This document shows, piece by piece, positions 1-5,855 of a stretch of DNA of 7,979 bases. The stretch lies in contig CAAEOW010000114.1 in assembly GCA_900757705.1 (NCBI GenBank), positions 1-7,979 of the forward strand, given 5' to 3'. The position numbers and the translations under genes were made by a program. How positions within the stretch are numbered: the first letter of the stretch is position 1; every line of letters starts with the position of its first letter. A model generated the notes under the pieces. It saw only the letters and a program-made list of their open reading frames with translations, had not been told where the DNA came from and did no database searches. The DNA is from an uncultured Collinsella sp. (lineage in GTDB: Bacteria > Actinomycetota > Coriobacteriia > Coriobacteriales > Coriobacteriaceae).

Positions 1-7
1 AACGGCA

Positions 8-43
8 GGCCCCGCCGACCGATTGCAAGCGGTCGGCGGGGCC
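8..43. terminator. Strong GC-rich hairpin at window edge, terminator-like
   Basis: The arms at 8-20 and 31-43 are perfectly complementary over 13 bp (GGCCCCGCCGACC and its complement), and a further G-C pair at 21/30 leaves an 8-nt loop. No clear T-run follows on either strand, so it is not a textbook intrinsic terminator. Its strength and its position in a gene-free stretch suggest a terminator for a gene outside the window to the left, possibly acting on both strands. Confidence 0.5.
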
Positions 44-109
44 ATTGTGGCCCTTGACAGTGGATTGGGTCATATGAGCGAGCGGGTCGCATTTGAGACA
101 AGGTGACGT

Positions 110-145
110 GAAACGAAAGGGCGCTGACCTTCTGGTCGCGCCCTT
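110..145 (-). terminator. Probable intrinsic terminator of pyrE
   Basis: Read on the minus strand, arms at 138-145 and 117-124 pair over 8 bp (AAGGGCGC with GCGCCCTT). The stem continues inward with GACC/GGTC (126-129/134-137) after one bulged base at 125. The hairpin runs straight into TTTCGTTT on the minus strand (118 down to 111). The stem plus T-rich tail lies about 80 nt past the pyrE stop codon, which fits a Rho-independent terminator with a short 3' untranslated region. Confidence 0.6.
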
Positions 146-193
146 GAAGTTGAACGTCAGATTGTCCAAATGCGGCCCGCGCAGCGTCGAGCC

Positions 194-221
194 GTTACGC
201 GGTTTGGTAAAACCGCGTAAC
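194..221. repeat. Perfect 12-bp palindromic hairpin just after pyrE
   Basis: GTTACGCGGTTT (194-205) and its exact complement (210-221) enclose a 4-nt loop, GGTA. It begins three bases past the pyrE stop codon. It has no T-tract on the minus strand, so it is more likely a 3'-end stabilising structure or a palindromic element than the main terminator, which seems to lie further down at 110-145. Confidence 0.5.
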
Positions 222-224
222 TAC

Positions 225-905
225 CTACTTGGCTCCGTACTGCTCGTAGTAGGCGTCGATGGCGGCCTTGAGCTCGTCATCGATGACGACCTTACCGTCG
301 ATCTCGTGGTTGTAGAGGGTCTCGACGACCTCGGCCATGGAAACGATGCTCGCGACGGGAAAACCGTACTTGGCCTCGATCTCCTTCTGCGCGGTGGTCA
401 CGCCGCCCTTGCCGACCTCCATGCGATTGAGGGATACGATGAGGCCCTTGATCTCGACATCGGCAGCAGCCTTGACCTTGGGATAGGTCTCGTCGATGGA
501 CTTGCCGCTGGTGGTGACGTCCTCGACCATGACCACGCGGTCGCCGTCCTGGGGCTCATAGCCCAGCAGGTTGCCCTTGTCGGCGCCGTGGTCCTTGGCC
601 TCCTTGCGGTCGCAGCAGTACTTGACCTCCTTGCCGTACAGCTCGTGGTAGGCAATTGCGGTCACGACGGCCAGCGGAATACCCTTGTAGGCCGGTCCAA
701 ACAGCACGTCAAAGTCGTCGCCAAAGTTATCGTGGATGGCCTGGGCGTAATACTCGCCCAGCTTCTTGAGCTGGTAGCCCGTCACATAAGCGCCGGCGTT
801 CATAAAGAACGGAGACTGACGGCCGCTCTTGAGCGTAAAGCTGCCGAATTTAAGAACGTCGGACTCAACCATGAACTTGATGAACTCTTGCTTGTAAGCC
901 TCCAT
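225..905 (-). CDS. pyrE: Orotate phosphoribosyltransferase
   Basis: This enzyme joins orotate to PRPP to give orotidine 5'-monophosphate, the fifth step of de novo pyrimidine synthesis, in the cytoplasm. The 226-residue protein shows the family hallmarks in order: LKSGRQSPFFMNAG (25-38) at the substrate site, GPAYKGIPLA (70-79), the mobile catalytic-loop segment DRKEAKDHG (99-107), and the PRPP-binding motif VVMVEDVTTSGKS (124-136). Its length is normal for PyrE. The frame stays open upstream to an ATG at 989, but the ATG at 905 is chosen because GAGAGGAG lies 5 nt before it and the family's N-terminal sequence begins there. The extra upstream residues (Arg/Pro/Ala-rich) look like translated leader. 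No other pyrimidine gene is in the window, and the neighbour upstream (mgtA) is divergent, so it may be a single-gene unit. No convincing minus-strand promoter was found; TAAACT at 940-945 is a possible -10 without a good -35. Confidence 0.95.
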   Translation of the reverse strand: MEAYKQEFIKFMVESDVLKFGSFTLKSGRQSPFFMNAGAYVTGYQLKKLGEYYAQAIHDNFGDDFDVLFGPAYKGIPLAVVTAIAYHELYGKEVKYCCDRKEAKDHGADKGNLLGYEPQDGDRVVMVEDVTTSGKSIDETYPKVKAAADVEIKGLIVSLNRMEVGKGGVTTAQKEIEAKYGFPVASIVSMAEVVETLYNHEIDGKVVIDDELKAAIDAYYEQYGAK

Positions 906-1034
906 GCGGGCTCCTCTCGTAATCGCGTACGTGCCTTCCAGTTTAGCGCAGGCAGGGCGCGTTGCGGGCGCGCTTTGGGGCCTCGGCATTCTGTAAAGGC
1001 TTTGTCAGGGGCAATGGTTTTCCAAACATTGGGG

Positions 1035-1063
1035 TTGACACGGCAAACCCCCTCATCAAGAAT
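1035..1063 (+). promoter_or_regulatory. Candidate promoter for leader ORF and mgtA
   Basis: A perfect TTGACA -35 box (1035-1040) is followed after exactly 17 nt by AAGAAT (1058-1063), a 4/6 match to the -10 consensus. It lies in the divergent region between pyrE and mgtA and points toward mgtA. GGGGTT (1031-1036) and AACCCC (1046-1051) form an inverted repeat overlapping the -35, which could be an operator or chance. Predicted transcription starts near 1070, giving mgtA a leader of about 270 nt. The call rests on sequence match alone. Confidence 0.45.
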
Positions 1064-1064
1064 A

Positions 1065-1111
1065 CGGGCGGATTGTAACGGGTACGAGATACCCAAAGCG
1101 CGCCGCGCCCG
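1065..1111 (+). other. Possible structured 5' leader before the small ORF
   Basis: CGGGCG (1065-1070) can pair with CGCCCG (1106-1111), enclosing a small hairpin GGGTA-cgaga-TACCC (1080-1094). The outer helix ends 5 nt before the AAGGAGG of the small ORF. This could be a folded leader controlling access to that site, but the helices are short and such pairings are common in GC-rich DNA. It does not match the M-box consensus. Confidence 0.2.
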
Positions 1112-1129
1112 GCCTTAAGGAGGTGTGCC

Positions 1130-1201
1130 ATGGAAGGCAGTCATAGTCGAAAAACCTGCATGTCGCCCTCGGCACGCCGCGAGGATTCCGCGCACGCATA
1201 A
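1130..1201 (+). CDS. Candidate 23-residue leader peptide upstream of mgtA
   Basis: An ATG at 1130 is preceded by a perfect AAGGAGG (1117-1123) at 6-nt spacing and opens a frame of 23 codons ending in TAA at 1201. The peptide begins MEGSHSRKTC and ends ARREDSAHA; it is hydrophilic, with no membrane segment and only one proline. It lies in the predicted transcript between the candidate promoter and mgtA, whose own start is 139 nt downstream. Short translated leaders upstream of Mg2+ transporter genes are known in enterobacteria (MgtL, which is proline-rich); this peptide does not resemble MgtL. It may be a regulatory uORF, or a chance frame after a good ribosome binding site. I recognise no family. 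Confidence 0.45.
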   Translation: MEGSHSRKTCMSPSARREDSAHA

Positions 1202-1222
1202 GCGCCAACAGCCGATCGTCAA

Positions 1223-1258
1223 AACCACCACAAAGGTGCCTGTCCCTTTGTGGTGGTT
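1223..1258. repeat. REP/MITE-like palindromic repeat, copy 1
   Basis: AACCACCACAAAGG (1223-1236) and its exact complement (1245-1258) form a 14-bp stem around the loop TGCCTGTC. A near-identical element lies at 7437-7475 in the opposite orientation, with one extra C. Recurrence in the same window and the conserved asymmetric loop (TGCCTGTCC) mark it as a dispersed element. Such loops are, from memory, typical of REP-like palindromes moved by Y1 (RAYT) transposases; no transposase is present here. It sits between the small ORF and mgtA and would form a strong hairpin in the mgtA leader. Confidence 0.75.
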
Positions 1259-1340
1259 CGAAAGCATGACGTGAGCGACATCTAGGTTTTTTGAAGCACA
1301 TACGACACGTACGCTAACTCCCTTCAACAAGGAGGACCCT

Positions 1341-4109
1341 ATGCTGATGCTCAAAACCGCCACGGTACTCGAAGCCATCTCCAAGCGCCGCCGCACGGCG
1401 CGCCCCGCCGCTCATACCGGCATGTCCAAGAACACCATATTCGCCGCCACCCATAGCGCCGAGGATGCCCTCGTGCTGCTCGACGCCACAGCCGACGGCC
1501 TCACCGCCGAGCAGGCAACCGAGCGCCTGGACGCCTCCGGCCCCAACACCATCGAGGCGCCGACCAAGACACTCGCCCGCCGTATCGCCGACGCCTTTGT
1601 CGACCCCTTCGCCGGCATCCTCGCCGCTCTCGCGCTGGTCTCGCTCTACATCGACGTGCTCGCCGTGCCCGAACCGCAGCGCGACCCCTCCACGGTCATC
1701 GTCATCGGCATCATGTTGCTGGTATCGGGCGGTATGAAGTTTATCCAAGAAGCCCGCAGCGGCAATGCGACCGAGGCCCTCAAGGACCTGGTCTCCAACA
1801 CTTGCACCGCTCTGCGCGACGGTGAGCGCGTCGAGATCCCCTTCGACGAGCTCGTCCCCGGTGATGTGATCCGCCTCTCTGCCGGCGACATGGTGCCGGC
1901 CGATGCCCGCATCATCACCGCGCGCGACCTGTTTGTGATCGAGTCCGCACTCACCGGCGAGAGTGAGGCTGTCGAGAAGACCGCTGCCATCACCGTCGTC
2001 GAGGGCGCCGACGACTCCGCACTGCCGCTCTCTGCCTGCAAAAACATCGTCTTTACCGGCACCTCCGTGCAAAACGGCACCGCTATGGCACTTGTCGTAG
2101 CCACCGGCTCGGACACTTACCTGGGCGGCATCGCCAAGATGCTCAACGGGCGCGGCGAGAAGAGCGCGTTTGACCGCGGCGTCTCGAGCGTCTCCATGTT
2201 GCTCGTACGCCTCATGCTCGTTATGGCGCCGGCCGTCTTTGCCATCAACGCCGCCACCAAGGGCAACGTCATCGATGCGCTGTTGTTCGCCACGAGCGTG
2301 GCCGTGGGCATCACGCCGCAGATGCTTCCCGTCATCGTGACCACGAGCCTGTCGCAGGGCGCCAAGGACCTCGCCCGTCGCCAGGTTATCGTCAAGGAGC
2401 TGCCAGCAATCCAAAACCTGGGCGCGATGGACGTCCTGTGCTGCGACAAGACCGGCACCCTCACCGAAGACCGCATCGTGCTCGAGCGCTACCTCAACAC
2501 CGACGGCAACGAAGACGCACGCGTGCTGCGCCATGCGTTTTTGAACAGCTTCTTCCAGACCGGCCTCAAGAACCTTATCGACCTGGCCGTCATCGACCGC
2601 GCCGATGTGACGCCCTCGGCCGCAGCACCCGATTCCATGCTGGGCCAGAGCCTGCGCGACCGCTATACCAAGGTCGACGAGGTGCCCTTCGATTTCTCGC
2701 GCCGTCGCCTGAGCGTAGTTGTCGCCGATGCCCAAGGCAAAACCCAGATGGTCACCAAGGGAGCTGCCGAGGAAATGCTCGAGATCTGCTCCTTTGTCGA
2801 GGTCGATGGTGCCGCCCAGCCGCTCACCGAAGATAAGCTCACCCAGATTCGAAAGCAGGTAGCCGGGCTCAACGCCGAGGGCCTGCGCGTGATTGCTGTG
2901 GCGCAGAAGACCGACCCGCGCTGCGTGGGCGAGTTTGGCATCGCCGACGAGTGCGACATGGTGCTGATGGGCTTTTTGGCCTTCCTCGATCCGCCCAAAG
3001 CAAGTGCCGCGGGCGCCGTCGCCACCCTCGAGGCCAAGGGCGTCGCCGTTAAGGTCCTGACCGGCGACAATGACCGTGTCGCCGCCACCGTCTGCGAGCA
3101 GATCGGCATCGACGCGAGCAACGTCTTGCTCGGCTCCGAGATCGATGCGCTCGATGACGCCGAACTTGCCGAGCGCGCCGAGAACACCCACCTCTTCGCC
3201 AAGCTCTCGCCTCTGCAGAAGGCGCGCCTGGTGCGCGTCATGCGCGAGCTGCTCGGTCACACCGTGGGCTTTATGGGTGACGGCATCAACGACGCCGCCG
3301 CCATGCGCGCGAGCGACTGCGGCATCTCGGTCGACTCCGCCGTCGACATCGCCAAGGAATCCGCCGATATCATCTTGCTCCAGAAGGACCTGGGCGTGCT
3401 CGAGCGCGGCATCATCGAAGGCCGCCGCACCTACGGCAACCTACTCAAGTACCTCAAGACCACGGTGAGCTCCAACTTTGGCAACGTGCTATCCGTGACC
3501 GTCGCGAGCCTGTTCTTGCCGTTCTTGCCCATGAGCGCTCTGCAGCTGGTGCTGCTGTCGCTGGTCTACGAGATCGTGTGCATCGCGCTGCCGTGGGACA
3601 CCGTCGACGACGCCTGGACCGTCCGTCCGCGCGCCTGGGACGCCGCGTCCATTCAGGGCTTTATGCTCGAGCTGGGCCCCGCGAGCTCGCTGTTTGACAT
3701 CGTGACCTTCGCCGCGCTCTTCTTTGTGGTGTGCCCCGCCACCGTGGGCGCGAGCTGGGCAAAGCTTGCCGCCGCGGGCAACGTCGCGGGCATGACGACC
3801 TTCGCCGCAATCTTCCAGAGCGGCTGGTTTGTCGAGTCCATGTGGTCGCAGACGCTCGTAATCCACATGCTGCGCTCCCCGCGCCTACCGAGCCTGCGCG
3901 ACCACGCCGCGCCCGCGCTGTGCCTCCTCACCGTGCTGGGCCTGGTGCTCGTCACTTGGCTGCCGGCAAGCCCCATCGCCGATGCGCTGGGTCTCATGCC
4001 GCTGCCGCCAATCTTCTTCGCGCTGCTCATCGGCATTGTCGCCGCCTACATCGCGCTCACCCAACTGGCCAAGCGCCGCTACATCGCCCGCCACGGCGAG
4101 CTGCTGTAA
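1341..4109 (+). CDS. mgtA: Magnesium-translocating P-type ATPase (P3B, MgtA/MgtB type)
   Basis: A cytoplasmic-membrane ATPase expected to import Mg2+ at low external magnesium. At 922 residues it is close to the roughly 900 of MgtA. Order: cytoplasmic N-terminus; M1-M2 (about 83-137); actuator domain with TGES (205-208); M3-M4 (about 283-337); phosphorylation motif DKTGTLT with catalytic D369; the MgtA-typical FQTGLKNLIDLAV (405-417); nucleotide-binding KGA (473-475); hinge TGDND (574-578) and GDGIND (646-651); then M5-M10 (about 708-908). The C-terminal part has the family features LPWDTVDD and QSGWFVESMWSQTLVIHMLR (826-845). The start is supported by AAGGAGG 5 nt upstream; an in-frame ATG at codon 28 is a less likely start. 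Oddities: M4 reads TPQMLP (Q327) where enterobacterial MgtA has TPEMLP, and M6 has VYE (E744) where MgtA has LYD. The substrate is therefore inferred from overall family similarity. No M-box riboswitch was seen upstream. Confidence 0.93.
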   Translation: MLMLKTATVLEAISKRRRTARPAAHTGMSKNTIFAATHSAEDALVLLDATADGLTAEQATERLDASGPNTIEAPTKTLARRIADAFVDPFAGILAALALVSLYIDVLAVPEPQRDPSTVIVIGIMLLVSGGMKFIQEARSGNATEALKDLVSNTCTALRDGERVEIPFDELVPGDVIRLSAGDMVPADARIITARDLFVIESALTGESEAVEKTAAITVVEGADDSALPLSACKNIVFTGTSVQNGTAMALVVATGSDTYLGGIAKMLNGRGEKSAFDRGVSSVSMLLVRLMLVMAPAVFAINAATKGNVIDALLFATSVAVGITPQMLPVIVTTSLSQGAKDLARRQVIVKELPAIQNLGAMDVLCCDKTGTLTEDRIVLERYLNTDGNEDARVLRHAFLNSFFQTGLKNLIDLAVIDRADVTPSAAAPDSMLGQSLRDRYTKVDEVPFDFSRRRLSVVVADAQGKTQMVTKGAAEEMLEICSFVEVDGAAQPLTEDKLTQIRKQVAGLNAEGLRVIAVAQKTDPRCVGEFGIADECDMVLMGFLAFLDPPKASAAGAVATLEAKGVAVKVLTGDNDRVAATVCEQIGIDASNVLLGSEIDALDDAELAERAENTHLFAKLSPLQKARLVRVMRELLGHTVGFMGDGINDAAAMRASDCGISVDSAVDIAKESADIILLQKDLGVLERGIIEGRRTYGNLLKYLKTTVSSNFGNVLSVTVASLFLPFLPMSALQLVLLSLVYEIVCIALPWDTVDDAWTVRPRAWDAASIQGFMLELGPASSLFDIVTFAALFFVVCPATVGASWAKLAAAGNVAGMTTFAAIFQSGWFVESMWSQTLVIHMLRSPRLPSLRDHAAPALCLLTVLGLVLVTWLPASPIADALGLMPLPPIFFALLIGIVAAYIALTQLAKRRYIARHGELL

Positions 4110-4135
4110 CTTCACCGGCACCCTCGTCAAGGATG

Positions 4136-4179
4136 TTTGGGCCGCCGCGACCCGCCCCCGCTGGCCGCGGCGGCCCAAA
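4136..4179 (+). terminator. GC-rich hairpin after mgtA, terminator-like
   Basis: TTTGGGCCGCCGCG (4136-4149) pairs perfectly with its complement at 4166-4179 around a 16-nt loop, starting 26 nt past the mgtA stop. The downstream sequence is A-rich rather than T-rich, so it is not a classical Rho-independent terminator. It may still end or protect the mgtA transcript. Confidence 0.45.
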
Positions 4180-4210
4180 ACAGCTAAAAACGCCCCTCAC
4201 CCCCGCTTTA

Positions 4211-4267
4211 ATTTCTTTTGCAAGTTTTAACTTCTTTTGCTTTCTTTCACTTCTTTTAACAAGGCGC
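4211..4267 (+). repeat. T-rich 19-bp degenerate tandem repeats
   Basis: Three head-to-tail units start at 4211, 4230 and 4249, each opening with A(T/C)TTCTTTT; the first two continue with GC. The period is exactly 19 bp. The strand is very pyrimidine-rich up to about 4257. The third unit is also the beginning of the 55-bp direct repeat that flanks the ATPase gene. The second flank (5776) has only one clear unit, so this flank seems to have expanded. Confidence 0.6.
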
Positions 4268-4303
4268 CCGGCGGGCATAAGTTGCTCGCCGGGGGTGTCG
4301 GTT
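4249..4303. repeat. 55-bp direct repeat flanking the ATPase gene, left copy
   Basis: This segment aligns without gaps to 5776-5830 with 47 of 55 positions identical, including a 17-nt identical start (ACTTCTTTTAACAAGGC) and the shared CGGGCATA and TGCTCGCCGGG blocks. It contains a hairpin, CCCGGCG (4267-4273) with CGCCGGG (4287-4293). Both copies are in the same orientation, 1,527 bp apart, bracketing the ATPase gene and its AT-rich control region. Between here and 4389 I see nothing else beyond a small AAACA/TGTTT inverted repeat at 4367-4381. Confidence 0.8.
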
Positions 4304-4389
4304 CGACGAAGAGGCCTCAGCCGTAGCAACGGATTGCCCAGCGAGAGATTTCCCAAGTGCCAACTCAAACAGTACATGTTTAATCTGTT

Positions 4390-4490
4390 TCGTTAATTGA
4401 AATGCGTAAATATGGTTAACCAAAGAATTGATATTTGGTTAAATAGTAACTGTATATTTGGTTAAATGTACTGGTAAACAATGGTGATAA
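4390..4490 (+). promoter_or_regulatory. Iteron-like phased direct repeats upstream of the ATPase gene
   Basis: TGGTTAA occurs at 4413, 4436 and 4459, exactly 23 bp apart. The latter two are part of identical 14-mers, ATATTTGGTTAAAT (4431-4444 and 4454-4467). One period earlier, at 4390, TCGTTAA matches 6 of 7 positions; one period later, at 4482, a weaker TGGTGAT overlaps the first possible start codon. The copy at 4413 is inside the palindrome TGGTTAACCA. The surrounding 4381-4480 is 26% GC in an otherwise GC-rich window. Regular spacing of about two helical turns suggests cooperative binding of a protein, possibly the ATPase or its product complex, as an operator. Confidence 0.65.
4428..4458 (+). 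promoter_or_regulatory. Candidate ATPase promoter embedded in the phased repeats
   Basis: TTGATA (4428-4433) is a 5/6 match to the -35 consensus and TATATT (4453-4458) a 5/6 match to the -10, but the 19-nt spacer is longer than ideal. Repeat copies 4436 and 4459 lie in the spacer and at the edge of the -10, so a bound protein would block polymerase. Transcription would begin around 4465, giving a leader of only about 15-30 nt. Confidence 0.4.
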
Positions 4491-5758
4491 TTATGCCAAA
4501 GAAGTACTACACTAGAATTATCGAAAATGAGCTTGACCAGCTGCTGGGTATATTCGGCGCCGTTCTCATCGAAGGACCGAAATGGTGCGGAAAGACGACC
4601 ACGGCCGAGACCCGTGCGGCGTCCAGGCTCCTTCTCATGGACCCGTCCCGCAACTTCGAGAATCGCTTGCGTGCCGAGACTGACCCGGCTCTTGCCGTTT
4701 CCGGCGAGGTGCCGCGGCTGATTGACGAGTGGCAGGAGGTTCCGAAACTTTGGGACGCGGCACGGTTTGAGTGCGACAACCGCAGCGGCGAGCCTGGTCA
4801 GTTCATATTTACGGGGTCAGCGACACCGCGAGACGACGAACGTCCAATGCACAGTGGCGCTGGAAGGTTCGCTAAATTGCGCATGGATACCATGACGCTT
4901 TTCGAGCTTGGGAAATCCAGCGGCGCGGTTAAGCTGTCGGGCATTATTTCTGGCGAAAAGTTCAATGGCGCTTTCGGATCGCTGGATTCCGCCTCGATTG
5001 CCGAGTACGTTGTCCGTGGCGGATGGCCCGCGGCGGTCGGTCGCGATGCGCTGGCTGCGTCGGCGATGGCGAAACGTTACATCGGCATAGTCGCCGAAGA
5101 AGATTTGTCTCGTGTCGACGGCTCTCGCCGCGACCCTGAAAAGGTCAAAGCTGTCATCGAATCGCTTGCGCGCAATGAATCCACTTTGGCGACACTCAAG
5201 ACGCTCGTAGCCGATCTTGGTGGAGAAGTATCGAGACAAACGGCGGCATCATATATATCCCTTCTCGCTCGGGTTAGTTTCGTTCGCGATATTCCCGCAT
5301 GGAACCCCGCAATGAGATCTCCCGTGCACTTAAGAGAATCGAAGAAGCATCATCTCGCTGATCCGTCACTGGCGGCCGCTGCGCTCGGAGCGACTCCGGC
5401 GACATTGCTGCTAGATTTCAAGACGCTTGGGCTGCTTTTTGAATCGTTGGCCCTTCATGATTTGTGGGTTTATGCGCAGGCAAATGGAATGGGCCTCTAT
5501 CACTATCACGATTCTCGCGATCTAGAAGTCGATGCAGTCATTGCGGCTCCCGGTGGAACGTGGATCCCGGTCGAAATCAAGCTCAGCTCCGCCCAAATCG
5601 AAGAGGCGTCTGACAGCCTTATTGCTGTCGAGAAGCGTATGGTTGCCGCCGGAAACAACCCGCCAGTTTCGAAAGTCGTAATCATCGGGTTTGGTTCACA
5701 AGCCTATGTCACTGACCGCGGCGTCCAAGTTGTTCCGCTGGATGTGCTCGCGCCGTAG
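4481..5758 (+). CDS. AAA_14 / DUF4143 family ATPase
   Basis: A soluble ATPase of the widespread but functionally undefined AAA_14-DUF4143 group. The 425-residue protein shows Walker A GPKWCGKT (32-39), Walker B LIDE (80-83), a sensor-like FIFTGSATP (109-117), GAGR (126-129), and GGWPAAVG (180-187). A helical, probably winged-helix segment lies around 225-265 (SRQTAASYISLL). The C-terminal DUF4143 domain has a PD-(D/E)XK-like core: E321 (LFESLALHDL), E349/D351 in LEVDAVI, and E365/K367 in VEIKLS. All nucleotide-binding and nuclease-like residues appear intact, so the gene is not obviously decayed. The start may be 4481 or an in-frame ATG at 4493, which fits the usual family N-terminus (PKKYYTRIIENEL); neither has a good Shine-Dalgarno site. 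It stands alone, with lower GC than its neighbours, phased repeats upstream and direct repeats on both sides, consistent with horizontal acquisition. Cellular role unknown. Confidence 0.88.
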   Translation: MVIIMPKKYYTRIIENELDQLLGIFGAVLIEGPKWCGKTTTAETRAASRLLLMDPSRNFENRLRAETDPALAVSGEVPRLIDEWQEVPKLWDAARFECDNRSGEPGQFIFTGSATPRDDERPMHSGAGRFAKLRMDTMTLFELGKSSGAVKLSGIISGEKFNGAFGSLDSASIAEYVVRGGWPAAVGRDALAASAMAKRYIGIVAEEDLSRVDGSRRDPEKVKAVIESLARNESTLATLKTLVADLGGEVSRQTAASYISLLARVSFVRDIPAWNPAMRSPVHLRESKKHHLADPSLAAAALGATPATLLLDFKTLGLLFESLALHDLWVYAQANGMGLYHYHDSRDLEVDAVIAAPGGTWIPVEIKLSSAQIEEASDSLIAVEKRMVAAGNNPPVSKVVIIGFGSQAYVTDRGVQVVPLDVLAP

Positions 5759-5775
5759 TGCAATTGCAAGTTTTT

Positions 5776-5830
5776 ACTTCTTTTAACAAGGCACCCGACG
5801 GGCATAGGCTGCTCGCCGGGCGCCTTGGTT
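5776..5830. repeat. 55-bp direct repeat flanking the ATPase gene, right copy
   Basis: This is the ungapped partner of 4249-4303 (47/55 identical), beginning 17 nt after the ATPase stop. The related sequence reaches slightly further left (TTGCAAGTTTT from 5764, compare 4219). It forms a longer hairpin than the left copy: 5788-5800 pairs with 5814-5826, with two mismatches. It also lies about 26 nt past the stop of the minus-strand glucosidase gene, so it may serve as that gene's 3' hairpin, although no T-tract follows on the minus strand. Confidence 0.8.
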
Positions 5831-5855
5831 AGGATGCTATTGCTGTTGAGAACGC

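Noticed and set aside
54..82. TTGACA promoter near the left end
   Set aside because: No -10-like hexamer occurs at 15-19 nt spacing (agcgag region), and no plus-strand gene follows.
906..989. N-terminal extension of PyrE from the ATG at 989
   Set aside because: The ATG at 905 has a strong Shine-Dalgarno site and matches the family N-terminus; the added 28 residues resemble translated leader.
93..1118. 341-codon plus-strand open frame across pyrE
   Set aside because: Antisense to a clear PyrE with all motifs; the translation is low complexity and has no support.
1065..1128. Phosphorylation-like or attenuator terminator before the small ORF
   Set aside because: The possible helices are only 5-6 bp and no T-tract follows, so a transcription attenuator is not supported.
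906..1340. M-box (ykoK) magnesium riboswitch upstream of mgtA
   Set aside because: I looked for the conserved M-box core and found no matching sequence or arrangement of helices.
1314..3260. 648-codon open frame on the minus strand opposite mgtA
   Set aside because: It mirrors the coding frame of a GC-rich gene, its translation is low-complexity Gly/Asp/Ala/Val-rich with no recognisable domain, and mgtA on the other strand is unambiguous.
4390..4490. CRISPR array
   Set aside because: The repeated unit is only 7-14 bp with 23-bp periodicity and covers a promoter; there are no long repeats with unique spacers and no cas genes.
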